A stretch of 51,011 nucleotides of DNA from Nitrosomonas sp. Nm51 (GTDB lineage Bacteria; Pseudomonadota; Gammaproteobacteria; Burkholderiales; Nitrosomonadaceae): assembly GCF_900111165.1 (NCBI RefSeq), contig NZ_FOGH01000019.1, forward strand, positions 1 to 51,011. Reading direction: 5' to 3'. The position numbers and the translations under genes were made by a program. Below the pieces are notes generated by a model, which saw only the letters and a list, made by a program, of their open reading frames with translations, was not told the DNA's origin and made no database searches. Each line of letters starts with the position of its first letter. Positions within the stretch are counted from its first letter, which is position 1. Shown here in pieces: positions 38,250 through 46,443 of this stretch.

Positions 38250-38743
38250 TGAATACGAAATCACTCTATCAGGAAGTTATTCTCGACCACAACCGTAAAC
38301 CGCGTAATTACGGCACACTAGAACATCCCAGTCATCAGGCTGTCGGTCACAACCCCTTGTGCGGCGACCGTCTCGATATTTCGCTGCAGCTTGAAAATGA
38401 TCAAATCAGCTGTATCGCATTTCATGGCGAATCCTGCGCAATCTGTAAAGCCTCCGCTTCCATGATGACGGCAGCAGTCAAAGGAAAAACGCGCACGGAT
38501 GCAGAAACGCTCATCCAGGAATTCCGTGAAATGACTTTGGGTGAACTGGATTTGAATCACCCGCACCACCTCGGGCGGCTCACCGTTTTTTCCGGCATAA
38601 GAGACCTGCCAACACGCGTCAAATGCGCAATATTGCCCTGGCACACACTACATGCCGCTTTGAACGCATTATCCAGTGTTTCAACGGAAGCGGAAAATGA
38701 TCCGGCTTCAAGTACTTCCGAAAACGCATCCGGCAATGTGTAA
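38249..38743 (+). CDS. sufU: Zn-dependent sulfurtransferase SufU
   Basis: SufU accepts the persulfide from SufS and passes it to SufB. The 164-residue protein has the zinc ligands Cys38, Asp40 (PLCGD), Cys63 (GESCAICKAS) and Cys126 (RVKCAILPW), spaced as in B. subtilis SufU (41, 43, 66, 128), including the ~20-residue insert between the second and third cysteine that separates SufU from IscU. Its Ser/Ala/Glu-rich tail (from about 145) is extra. SufE, the usual proteobacterial partner, is absent here. Confidence 0.93.
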   Translation: MNTKSLYQEVILDHNRKPRNYGTLEHPSHQAVGHNPLCGDRLDISLQLENDQISCIAFHGESCAICKASASMMTAAVKGKTRTDAETLIQEFREMTLGELDLNHPHHLGRLTVFSGIRDLPTRVKCAILPWHTLHAALNALSSVSTEAENDPASSTSENASGNV

Positions 38744-38831
38744 CCGCTTATCCTCCGTTATTTCAAGATAACGGCGCATTCAACATAATTTTTTTGCGAA
38801 ACAGTATCCAACAGTACAACAGTTAAAGATT

Positions 38832-39392
38832 ATGCCCAAAATAGCTGACATCGAAGGCACACCAAATAAAAACGCACTTAAATTTATTCTCAAGGAACCC
38901 TTGACCTGGGGCGTTGCGCGCTCATTTGACAACGCTGAAGCCGCTAAAGAAGATCCGCTGGCATCGGTGCTGTTTGAAATCGACCACGTAACAAATGTTT
39001 TTTATATCGATCATTGGATCACTGTGACCCAGGATGGCGAAGTCAACTGGCAGGACCTGGCGCGCGAAGTAGCCGATCCGATACGCGCGGCACCCGCTGC
39101 AAGCGAACAAACAAAAGAGACGGTTGCCTCCGCAAACGATCTGCTTGCGCAACTCAGTCCTGAGGATCAAAAACGCCTTGAGAGAATTAACATCATGCTT
39201 GATGAAGAAGTGCGCCCCTATCTTCAACATGACGGTGGTGATCTGCATATACTCGGTTTGGATGGCAACATATTACGAATCCACTACCAGGGCGCCTGCG
39301 GCACATGTCCCAGCTCTATCACCGGAACGTTGCGGGGGATCGAACACATGCTCAGAACAATCGAGCCAGATATTCAAGTCGTCGCTTGCTAA
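38832..39392 (+). CDS. Nfu-type Fe-S carrier protein
   Basis: The 186-residue protein has an N-terminal Nfu domain (about 1-85: EGTPNKNALKFILKEPLTWG) and a C-terminal NifU-like domain (about 110-186) with the cluster-binding CxxC at Cys156 and Cys159 (GACGTCPSS). Such proteins carry [4Fe-4S] clusters to client enzymes; NadA and respiratory proteins are plausible clients. It lies 88 bp after sufU on the same strand and completes the operon. It resembles eukaryotic NFU1 and differs from E. coli NfuA, whose N-terminal domain is A-type. Confidence 0.92.
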   Translation: MPKIADIEGTPNKNALKFILKEPLTWGVARSFDNAEAAKEDPLASVLFEIDHVTNVFYIDHWITVTQDGEVNWQDLAREVADPIRAAPAASEQTKETVASANDLLAQLSPEDQKRLERINIMLDEEVRPYLQHDGGDLHILGLDGNILRIHYQGACGTCPSSITGTLRGIEHMLRTIEPDIQVVAC

Positions 39393-39455
39393 AATAAGGA
39401 TTTCACGCCCTGAATCCAATCCAGTAATGGGTTTCGAGTTATTTTTTAGGCTTTC

Positions 39456-39693
39456 AACCTAGAATCCTATAAGGATTCCGTGCGCGGATTTTATCGTGGC
39501 CCGGCCGCACAAGTGGCCAAACAGAGGCCGGCTATAGAGCTGCAAAGACATTGCCTCCGACATAGATAGCTATCATGACTAAAGGGAGCATCAGTGAAGA
39601 TACAATCAGAGAACATGACAACATTTAAACAAATTACCGGAAATAAAATTCTTCTTGCAAATACCGGGAAGTCCTTATAGAGGATTTTAGGTT
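39456..39693. repeat. 238-bp element with imperfect terminal inverted repeats
   Basis: The left end AACCTAGAATCCTATAAGGA (39456-39475) is matched in reverse complement by 39672-39693, with one substitution and a small insertion. Between them there is no transposase. A 28-codon frame (GTG at 39594, after AAAGGGAG, to 39680) is inside but is too short to judge. The form is that of a MITE or a deleted transposon. Confidence 0.5.
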
Positions 39694-39818
39694 CAAACGT
39701 CCGGCTGATAGGATTACCCCACAAATACGAGTAACTTGCCCCTCAAAATCACATTCGTTAGTAATTTGATAAGAATAAAAACGAATCGGTTTGCTGGTTT
39801 TCTTTAGCCAGAAACTTC

Positions 39819-39890
39819 CTAAGCATATATAACCGCAGATGTCGGCATAAACGCGCCTGCCAAAAAACCTCTTCTTGTTAAGTTACTCAT
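39819..39890 (-). pseudogene. truncated gene: Tat signal peptide only
   Basis: An ATG at 39890, preceded by a strong GGAGGT site at 8 bases, opens a 23-codon frame with a twin-arginine motif (LTRRGFLAGAFMPTSA) and then stops at TAG. It reads as the signal peptide of a Tat-exported protein whose mature part is lost; a shifted frame runs on for about 55 codons but is not recognised. Probably a decayed gene cut by a frameshift or by the neighbouring element. Confidence 0.5.
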
Positions 39891-40172
39891 TCTGTACCTC
39901 CGAAGATTGCAATTAACCAGCGTTAACCACCCCCGAGAATTTCACATGACATCAATAAAAACAGAGCCCAGCCATATATTGGCTTTTCTGTCCCACGATT
40001 TCAGATACAAGCCCGGCCAGATATTTCGATCAGATATCCAAATCATTATTTAACACACAGAAACGCTCTCGAGGCGAATTTTACAGCCTGATTTTCAAAT
40101 TAACGATACAATAACGTAACAGTAAACACGCGGTCACGGAATCAGAAATAATATTCAACAAAGATATACACA

Positions 40173-40277
40173 ATGAATCATCATATCCAATTGCATAGCA
40201 GTCCGACCGATAAATCTGTTCATTTCATGTCGCGATGGTTTAATCCATACACCGTTCGCCAGCGATTCGAATATTGA
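40173..40277 (+). other. possible 34-codon ORF abutting ubiJ
   Basis: The frame runs from ATG 40173 (HHIQLHSSPTDKS ...) to TGA 40275-40277, two bases before the ubiJ ATG. There is no clear ribosome site and no known relative. Its close coupling to ubiJ could mean a leader peptide, or the relic of the end of an upstream gene (ubiE usually lies here). Confidence 0.2.
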
Positions 40278-40279
40278 GC

Positions 40280-40873
40280 ATGTTTACATCCGTTGCCACA
40301 AGCCAGTTCAACCTTATCCTGCGTCAGGAAAGCTGGCCGTGTAAGCGGCTGCAGCCGTTTGAAGGCAGAACCGTACGTGTCCGCATACCGCCATTAATTG
40401 ATTTAACACTGACAGTACTTGAAAACGGCGAACTGCTTCATTGTCCGGATCAAACTGAAGCAGACGCAACGCTTTTTATTCCGTCCGCTCTGCTGCCTGG
40501 TTTACTGGCCCGTAATGAAACAGCTTATGACAAAATAACCATATCTGGGGATACCGTATTTGCAAATGAATTGATCGTTATCGGCAAGCATATTAAGCCC
40601 GGCATTGAACAAAACCTTAGCGGAATCATGGGCGACATTCCAGCGCATCGTATCGCGCAAATCAGCGGCGGCATTTTTCAATGGCACATCAAGATGGCCA
40701 GAAATCTGGCTGAAACATTAGGCGAATACTGGCAGGAAGAGCAGCCGATAATTGTAAAATCGAATGCTGTCAACAATATTTCTCATCAAATTAAAACGTT
40801 ACAACGCGACACCGACCGGCTGGCAGGACGGATTAATCGAATCATTCAAACAACACGCACAAATAAGAATTAG
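40280..40873 (+). CDS. ubiJ: ubiquinone biosynthesis accessory factor UbiJ (SCP2 domain)
   Basis: UbiJ is a lipid-binding scaffold of the soluble ubiquinone-synthesis complex. The 197-residue protein has an SCP2-like domain (about 15-115: GRTVRVRIPPLIDLTLTVLE ... DATLFIPSALLPGLL) and a helical C-terminal tail ending in a coiled coil. Gene order ubiJ-ubiB is the usual one, though ubiE, normally upstream, is missing. The ATG at 40280 is favoured over a TTG six bases before it. Confidence 0.9.
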   Translation: MFTSVATSQFNLILRQESWPCKRLQPFEGRTVRVRIPPLIDLTLTVLENGELLHCPDQTEADATLFIPSALLPGLLARNETAYDKITISGDTVFANELIVIGKHIKPGIEQNLSGIMGDIPAHRIAQISGGIFQWHIKMARNLAETLGEYWQEEQPIIVKSNAVNNISHQIKTLQRDTDRLAGRINRIIQTTRTNKN

Positions 40874-40991
40874 TGCACAATCATTGAAATCATTGTTATG
40901 AACCCCGTTCGGCTCTCTGAAAACGCTTCAATTAATTCTTGCTCAAGATAACCCGCGCTATCAGGGCAAGTCATTATTTACATACAACTTA

Positions 40992-42506
40992 ATGCGCATA
41001 TTTCGCCTTTTAAAAATACAATCCGTTGCATTCCGGCACGGACTGGACGAATTTTTCACAAGCCACGGTCCGTTACGCTTTTTACACAGACCGATTAAGT
41101 GGCTGACTTTCTGGCGTAAACTCGAGCGGCCACGGGGCGAGCGGTTGCGCTTGGCCCTCGAAGCACTTGGCCCTATTTTTGTCAAGTTCGGTCAAATGCT
41201 GTCAACCAGGCGCGATCTCATTCCACATGATATCGCCGACGAACTGGCGAAACTTCAGGATCGCGTACCGTCGTTTTCTTCGGATACGGTCCTGAATATA
41301 CTGGATAAAACGTACGAGCATAAAATTGATCACGTTTTTTTGAAATTTCACAAGGATCCGGTTGCCAGTGCTTCCGTCGCACAAGTGCATTTAGCTGTGT
41401 TACACGATAATACAGAGGTAGCTGTCAAAATTTTACGCCCTGGAATCGCTCCTATTATCACGCATGACATTGAATTGATGGAAACAGGGGCATGGCTGGT
41501 CGAGAAGCTGTGGCCTGACGGCAAACGCCTGAAGCTCAGACAAGTGGTATCGGAATTTGCCCGGCATCTTGATGACGAGCTGGATTTAATGCGTGAAGCA
41601 TCAAACTGCAGTCAGCTGCGCCGCAATTTTCTGAACTCCCCCCTGTTACAGGTTCCGGAAGTTTATTGGGACTATTGCCGCAGCAATGTAATGGTCATGG
41701 AACGCGTATCCGGTATTCCGATCAGCCATGTTGACGAATTAATAGCGCATAATATCGACATTCCGTATCTTGCGCGAATGGGTGTTGAAATTTTCTTTAC
41801 GCAGGTATTTCGTGACGGTTACTTCCATGCAGATATGCATCCCGGCAATATTTTTGTCGGCAAAGACGGCCGGTATGTAGCGGTTGATTTCGGCATCATG
41901 GGCACACTGAGCGACGAAGACAAAAATTATCTGGCGCAAAACTTCCTGGCCTTTTTCAGGCGTGATTACGCCCGGGTTGCACAAGCGCACGTTGAGGCCG
42001 GATGGGCGCCTAAAAACACCCGTGTGGATGAATTTGAAACAGCCATCCGCGCGGTTTGCGAACCAATTTTTGACAAACCGCTTAAAGAAATTTCTTTCGG
42101 ACGTGTATTGTTCCAATTATTTCAGACGTCGCGTCAGTTCAATGTCGAAATACAGCCGCAGCTGGTTTTATTACAAAAGACGCTGCTCAATATTGAAGGA
42201 CTGGGCCGCGAACTCGATCCTAATCTTGATCTGTGGAAAACAGCCAAACCCTTTCTTGAGAACTGGATGTCAGAACAAATTGGACTGCGTGGACTCACAG
42301 CACGCATGCAGAAAGAGGCGCCCAGCTGGGCGGTCATTTTTCCGCAGTTTCCACGCCTGTTTCACCATTTACTGACTGAAAACCGCAATCAAGGTCTGGA
42401 AGATAAAATACAGCACCTGATTGCGGAAGAGAAACGGCAAAACCGTTTTCTGATATATGTCATTATCCTGCTGACCGCATTACTGCTCTGGCAGATAATC
42501 CAGTGA
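40992..42506 (+). CDS. ubiB: ubiquinone biosynthesis ATPase/kinase-like protein UbiB
   Basis: UbiB is an atypical ADCK/ABC1-family kinase needed for ubiquinone synthesis. In 504 residues: the family KxGQ motif ([10 protein letters not shown], near 63-72), the Ala-rich ATP loop ([11 protein letters not shown]), catalytic HADMHPGN and AVDFGIMG, and C-terminal membrane helix ([18 protein letters not shown]). Length is normal (E. coli 546). It lies 118 bp after ubiJ. Confidence 0.96.
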   Translation: MRIFRLLKIQSVAFRHGLDEFFTSHGPLRFLHRPIKWLTFWRKLERPRGERLRLALEALGPIFVKFGQMLSTRRDLIPHDIADELAKLQDRVPSFSSDTVLNILDKTYEHKIDHVFLKFHKDPVASASVAQVHLAVLHDNTEVAVKILRPGIAPIITHDIELMETGAWLVEKLWPDGKRLKLRQVVSEFARHLDDELDLMREASNCSQLRRNFLNSPLLQVPEVYWDYCRSNVMVMERVSGIPISHVDELIAHNIDIPYLARMGVEIFFTQVFRDGYFHADMHPGNIFVGKDGRYVAVDFGIMGTLSDEDKNYLAQNFLAFFRRDYARVAQAHVEAGWAPKNTRVDEFETAIRAVCEPIFDKPLKEISFGRVLFQLFQTSRQFNVEIQPQLVLLQKTLLNIEGLGRELDPNLDLWKTAKPFLENWMSEQIGLRGLTARMQKEAPSWAVIFPQFPRLFHHLLTENRNQGLEDKIQHLIAEEKRQNRFLIYVIILLTALLLWQIIQ

Positions 42507-42514
42507 ACGCTTAT

Positions 42515-42712
42515 TTATGACCGCATGGTCTTTGGTCTTTTCTTGGCATGGTGAAAATGCCGGATATCCAGGCGCAGTGACTTGACTTCCTTGGCGAACG
42601 TGCGCCGCTGAGAAACACCATGTGTTTTGGTAATCTTGTTCAAGCGATTGATAATTCTAATCGCAAGCTTGTTGTGTACAATCCGGTCCTGTTCATCATA
42701 ATCACAACAAAA
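42515..42712 (-). pseudogene. C-terminal fragment of an unidentified basic protein
   Basis: A 65-codon frame without a start codon ends at TAA (42515-42517). The peptide is very basic (KLAIRIINRLNKITKTHG, then SQRRTFAKEVKSLRLDIRH) and looks like real protein, not chance translation. The reading frame upstream is closed by TAG. It may be the end of a transposase or another DNA-binding protein; the family is not recognised. Confidence 0.35.
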
Positions 42713-42755
42713 CTATTGTTTGAATGTAGATCTGTGCCGCAACAAAATAACATCT

Positions 42756-42826
42756 CGTCCCCCGTCAATAAAGTTTGGTTCTAACCTTGACCTTATCCCT
42801 TCCAGTTGCCGCCAAGACGGGGGACG
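42756..42826. repeat. GC-rich inverted repeat before the GS-hydroquinone reductase gene
   Basis: Arms CGTCCCCCGTC (42756-42766) and GACGGGGGACG (42816-42826) match perfectly around a 49-base loop. It could end transcription of ubiB or of the minus-strand gene that stops at 42882, but it lacks a U-tract and has a long loop; a mobile repeat is equally likely. Confidence 0.45.
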
Positions 42827-42881
42827 GCTAGATGATTATCAATTTTGATCCGGTATCAGCAGGTCAAGATTTGTTTTCTTA

Positions 42882-43853
42882 CTAGGCGCGCAAATGGGGC
42901 TCGTTAAAGTCCAGTATTGGCCCTAAAGGCACAACGCCACTCGGGTTTATACTGCTATGGCTGCGATAGTAATGATTTTTTATATGCCCCATATTAATGG
43001 TCTCCGCAATGCCTGGCTGCTGGTAAAGATCGCGTGTATACGCCCAAAGATTGGAGTAATCAACCAAATGCCTCAGGTTACATTTGAAATGTCCCACATA
43101 TACTGAGTCGAAACGAGCCAGTGTAGTAAACAAGCGCCAGTCGGCTTCGGTGATAAGGTCGCCAGTTAAGTAGCGCTGTTTTGTCAATCTTTGCTCCAGC
43201 CAATCCAGCGTTTCAAATAAAGGACTCACCGCCTCTTCATATGCCTCCTGTGTTGTGGCAAAGCCAGCTTTATATACGCCATTATTCACGGTATCGTAAA
43301 TGCGCGTATTCAGTGTATCGATTTCCACGCGAAGGCTTTCAGGGTAATAATCACCTTCAACAGCACCCAACGCATCAAAAGCACTATTAAACATCCGTAT
43401 GATTTCCGAAGATTCATTGGAGACAATCGTATTGGTTTTTTTATCCCAAAGAACTGGAACGGTAACGCGACCTGAGTAGCGACTATCTGCCTTAAGATAA
43501 ATCTCCCGTAAATAGTTTGCGTTAAAAATAGGATCGGGGATAACACCTTCGCCATCGTTAAAGGTCCAGCCTTCTTCAGCCATATGCCAATGTACGACGG
43601 ACAGGGAAATCATTTTTTCCAGCCCTTTAAGTTTGCGAAAGATCAATGTACGATTAGCCCAAGGACAAGCATAGGACACATACAAGTGATACCGGTCTGC
43701 TTCTGCTTCAAACCCGGAACGCCCCGTAGGTCCCGCTGACCCGTCAGCGGTAATCCAGTTCCTGAACTGTGCCGACGAGCGTATAAAGCGTCCCTTTGTT
43801 TCATGAGTCGGATACCAAGTATCTTGCCATTTTCCATCAATTAATATACCCAT
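42882..43853 (-). CDS. yqjG: glutathionyl-hydroquinone reductase
   Basis: This Xi-class glutathione transferase removes glutathione from glutathionyl-hydroquinones by thiol chemistry. The 323-residue protein has the catalytic Cys63 in SYACPWANRTLIF, the thioredoxin-like domain with VTVPVLWDKKTNTIVSNESSEIIRM, and an all-helical C-terminal domain (LTGDLITEADWRLFTTLARFD). The size fits YqjG of E. coli (328). It is transcribed alone. Confidence 0.95.
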   Translation of the reverse strand: MGILIDGKWQDTWYPTHETKGRFIRSSAQFRNWITADGSAGPTGRSGFEAEADRYHLYVSYACPWANRTLIFRKLKGLEKMISLSVVHWHMAEEGWTFNDGEGVIPDPIFNANYLREIYLKADSRYSGRVTVPVLWDKKTNTIVSNESSEIIRMFNSAFDALGAVEGDYYPESLRVEIDTLNTRIYDTVNNGVYKAGFATTQEAYEEAVSPLFETLDWLEQRLTKQRYLTGDLITEADWRLFTTLARFDSVYVGHFKCNLRHLVDYSNLWAYTRDLYQQPGIAETINMGHIKNHYYRSHSSINPSGVVPLGPILDFNEPHLRA

Positions 43854-44031
43854 ATCAATGCTCTAAAAATTTATTGTGTTTAAAATCCTCAAATGCCTGC
43901 AAAACTTCTGCTTTGGTATTCATCAACGAGCGAGCTATGATCATATCTGGTGTATGACAAAAGAGGGGAAAGCGGTGTAATCTGTTGGTATGGATCTCGA
44001 CAGATCAACCAATAAAAAAGGAAAATACCGC

Positions 44032-44310
44032 ATGACAGATAGTAATATTTTTAAGCTGAATAAACCAGAACAAAATGATCCATTGCAGGAAGTACTGCGA
44101 GAAGGTGCACGAAAAATGTTGACTGCAGCCATAGAATCGGAAGTAGCTGCTTTTATTCAACAGCATGGAGGTTTAAAGTCCGATGAAGGTAAAGCGGCAG
44201 CAGCTTTGCCGGCCGATACCGGCGCACTCGGCATCTCATGTTCTTCTTGTGTCAGCTCTACTCTGTATTTCGCTGTCGTTGACATCATCATATCTCCAAG
44301 GCATCAATAA
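44032..44310 (+). pseudogene. IS256-family transposase, N-terminal fragment
   Basis: The ATG after AAAAAAGGAAAATACCGC opens a frame whose first ~55 residues (QNDPLQEVLREGARKMLTAA, then ESEVAAFIQQHGGL) match the N-terminus of mutator-type (IS256) transposases. Homology stops near 44200, where the sequence runs into the reversed start of another transposase; the rest of the frame is junk. The copy is non-functional. Confidence 0.7.
44157..44291 (-). pseudogene. IS630-type transposase, N-terminal fragment
   Basis: Three tandem ATGs at 44291-44285, after TTGGAGAT, open a frame starting STTAKYRVELTQEEHE, typical of the first residues of IS630-family transposases ('Y-R-V-x-L-T-x-E-E'). After about 20 residues the match ends and the frame runs antisense through the IS256 fragment to a stop at 44157. 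It shows one transposon broken into or by another. Confidence 0.5.
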
Positions 44311-44425
44311 ATTCAAAAATTTACCTGGAGATTACATGATATTCCTGTCACTGCAAAGTTGTTGCTATACTAGCATCTCATAACGACGCTATCTAGCGGG
44401 AATAACTGAGAGAACAATATATTTA

Positions 44426-44454
44426 TTGATAATTATTATCGTTTGTTTTAATAT
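44426..44454 (+). promoter_or_regulatory. Fur-box promoter, probably for tonB-exbB-exbD
   Basis: TGATAATTATTATCG (44427-44441) matches the 7-1-7 Fur consensus (TGATAATnATTATCA) at 14 of 15 positions counting the free centre. It overlaps a -35 TTGATA (44426-44431), which has a 17-bp spacer to -10 TAATAT (44449-44454). Fur bound here would block polymerase when iron is plentiful. The next intact plus-strand gene is tonB at 44945, which suits iron control; the MITE lies between. Confidence 0.6.
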
Positions 44455-44601
44455 TTCTAGTTTGAATAAACCTCTTTTTAGGTGCATCAGATCTGATGTT
44501 GGTAATAAGATAGATTGGGTTACCGGTGCAATTTCGGTACATGAGTAAAATGCGCAAATGTAGTTCGCGGCTGTTCAGCAGCAGCTTGTATAGTACATCA
44601 C

Positions 44602-44868
44602 TAGTACTCTATTCATATGATATTGGTACAGCGTTACCGCGGTGTTATGCAACAAGGAACAGTGCTTGAAAAGGTTGTTCCCTTCTCAAGTAAATACTGT
44701 AACACGGTTGCAGGACATCATGGTAACGCCCTGTGGATGCGCTTGTCAGCGTCCATTGTCTGCGTTTGCGTCTTTTGACGATAGAACGGCTATTGCCTGC
44801 AAGGCAGGCCTTACCATGTACACTGATAAGCGCACTGAACCCGGCAATATCATATGGATAGAGTACTA
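44602..44868. mobile_element. 267-bp MITE with 24-bp terminal inverted repeats and TA ends
   Basis: The left end 44602-44625 begins TAGTACTCTATTCATATGAT; the right end 44845-44868 is its reverse complement with one mismatch in 24. The outermost TA on each side is what a TA target duplication would give, as in IS630/Tc1-like elements, and an IS630-type fragment lies 300 bp away. There is no transposase gene inside. Single ends of the same family occur near 14298 and 25910, and a diverged one near 50692. Confidence 0.7.
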
Positions 44869-44944
44869 AGTCGTCTGTTATTATCTTCACGCTGTTGTAA
44901 CAATCAAAAGAAAGGTTATTAATATTGCTATAGTTTATTCCTCA

Positions 44945-45649
44945 ATGCATTCACTGACACGGAAAAATGCTGATTACCTTGGGTCAAAGCAGAATTTTAT
45001 CTCGTTACCTGGATTGCTGTTTGTACTTGTAGCGCATGGAGTGCTTGCTTACGTGTTGTGGAATCAACGTATGGTCCCGGCACCTGAGCAAATGGTGACC
45101 TTGTTTGCCGAGATCATATCGCAGCCCGCGCCAGAAGCAACGCCCGAGCCTAAACAGGAACCAACACCTGCAAAGTTAAAGCCCGTCAAAAAACCTGAAT
45201 CCAAACCTAAAGTCAAGCGGCTGGCATCCAAAGCCCCAAAATTACCGAAGCCAGCACCCGTTGTGCAACCTGATCCTGAGCCAGAACCGGTGGCAGAACA
45301 GGACGTGTTTCCTGAACCGGTTGCTGAAGTACCGCCTCGGCAAATGGAAACGGGGCCGGTCACATTGTCTTCCGAGCTGTCGGTTTCATGTCCAAAATTG
45401 ACGGCGCCGACGTATCCGGCGATTTCCCGTCGTATGGGTGAAGAAGGCAAGCTGGTGTTGCGAGTCGTTCTGGATGAGGGCGGCCATATTGATGAAGCGC
45501 AAGTTGTTGACAGCAGCGGTTACGCGCGCCTGGATAATGCGGCGCTGGAGGCCGTAAAAAATTGGCAATGCAGGCCATCAATGCGTGATGGTCAACCGGT
45601 TCGCGCAATTGCGCTGCAACCTTTCAATTTTGTACTGCAAGGAAATTAA
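44945..45649 (+). CDS. tonB: energy transducer TonB
   Basis: TonB passes proton-motive energy to outer-membrane receptors for siderophores and other ligands. The 234-residue protein has one N-terminal membrane helix (LLFVLVAHGVLAYVLW), a Pro/Glu/Lys-rich periplasm-spanning part (about 55-130: EPTPAKLKPVKKPESKPKVK) and the TonB C-terminal domain (about 145-234: YPAISRRMGEEGKLVLRV, LDNAALEAVKNWQ). It leads an operon with exbB (5 bp away) and exbD. No receptor gene is in the window. Confidence 0.94.
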   Translation: MHSLTRKNADYLGSKQNFISLPGLLFVLVAHGVLAYVLWNQRMVPAPEQMVTLFAEIISQPAPEATPEPKQEPTPAKLKPVKKPESKPKVKRLASKAPKLPKPAPVVQPDPEPEPVAEQDVFPEPVAEVPPRQMETGPVTLSSELSVSCPKLTAPTYPAISRRMGEEGKLVLRVVLDEGGHIDEAQVVDSSGYARLDNAALEAVKNWQCRPSMRDGQPVRAIALQPFNFVLQGN

Positions 45650-45654
45650 TTTAA

Positions 45655-46443
45655 ATGGAACAAGGACTTGGATTTTCAAATTTTCTGGCTCAAATCGATA
45701 GTGTTGGTATCAGCGTCCTGGTGTTGCTGATCTCGCTCTCGGTTGCCAGCTGGTATCTGATTATCACAAAAAGCATAAACAATTTTATTGCAAAAAAACG
45801 TGCTACCGCATTTCTGAACCATTTTTGGAACGTTGAATCGTTGGCTGAAGTAAAAAAATCTTTTAACAGCGAAACCCCGGATAATGCGTTTGCCGAACTG
45901 GCCAAACTGGGCATTGAGGCCGCCGCCGATTCCCAATTGCAGGATTCTTATAAATTGGCTGCAGCCGGCGGCACCAGCGAGTTTTTAACGCGTGCTTTGC
46001 GTAACGGTATTGACCAGGAGGCGGCGCGGGTCGAGAATGGATTGACACTAATTGCATCGGCAGGATCAGCTGCCCCGTATATCGGTCTGCTCGGAACGGT
46101 ATGGGGCATTTATCATGCATTAATACAAATCGGTTTGTCCGGACAGGGTACACTAGACAAAGTTGCAGGTCCTGTCGGTGAAGCGCTGATTATGACGGCG
46201 CTGGGACTTGCTGTAGCGATCCCTGCAGTTCTGGCATATAACGCATTCGTTCGCCGCAACCGGATCTGGCTTGCACGGCTCGATGCATTTGCGCATGATC
46301 TATTCGTTCTGATTACGGTGGGTAACGGTGCCGCCAGTAACAATGAAGCCGCTGTGCAACGTACGCAATCAGCACCCACACCCATACCGCAAACTATCGC
46401 GCCTGCCACTACCTATTCAAACCTTGAAGAAAGGGGACAATAA
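45655..46443 (+). CDS. exbB: TonB-system proton channel subunit ExbB
   Basis: ExbB forms the pentameric inner-membrane motor with ExbD. The 262-residue protein has three membrane helices (about 15-38, 130-155, 175-198) and the MotA/TolQ/ExbB core: ASAGSAAPYIGLLGTVWGIY, GPVGEALIMTALGLAVAIPA. It ends in a short polar tail. Its stop shares a base with the exbD start (TAATG). TolQ is an alternative, but tonB next door favours ExbB. Confidence 0.94.
   Translation: MEQGLGFSNFLAQIDSVGISVLVLLISLSVASWYLIITKSINNFIAKKRATAFLNHFWNVESLAEVKKSFNSETPDNAFAELAKLGIEAAADSQLQDSYKLAAAGGTSEFLTRALRNGIDQEAARVENGLTLIASAGSAAPYIGLLGTVWGIYHALIQIGLSGQGTLDKVAGPVGEALIMTALGLAVAIPAVLAYNAFVRRNRIWLARLDAFAHDLFVLITVGNGAASNNEAAVQRTQSAPTPIPQTIAPATTYSNLEERGQ

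Larger units (their letters stand above)
39393..40279. other. 887-bp gap: inverted-repeat element, Tat relic, possible sORF
   Basis: No intact gene is clear in this stretch. It contains the inverted-repeat element 39456-39693, a stranded Tat signal peptide at 39819-39890 (minus), and a 34-codon frame ending at the ubiJ start. The remainder (about 39900-40170) is A/T-rich with nothing recognised. Confidence 0.5.
42507..42881. other. gap with an unidentified gene fragment and a hairpin
   Basis: This 375-bp space holds the minus-strand fragment 42515-42712 and the inverted repeat 42756-42826. No complete gene. Confidence 0.5.
44311..44944. other. 634-bp gap upstream of tonB
   Basis: It contains a Fur-box promoter (44426-44454) and a complete MITE (44602-44868). 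No gene is seen; short frames inside the MITE look like chance. Confidence 0.5.
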
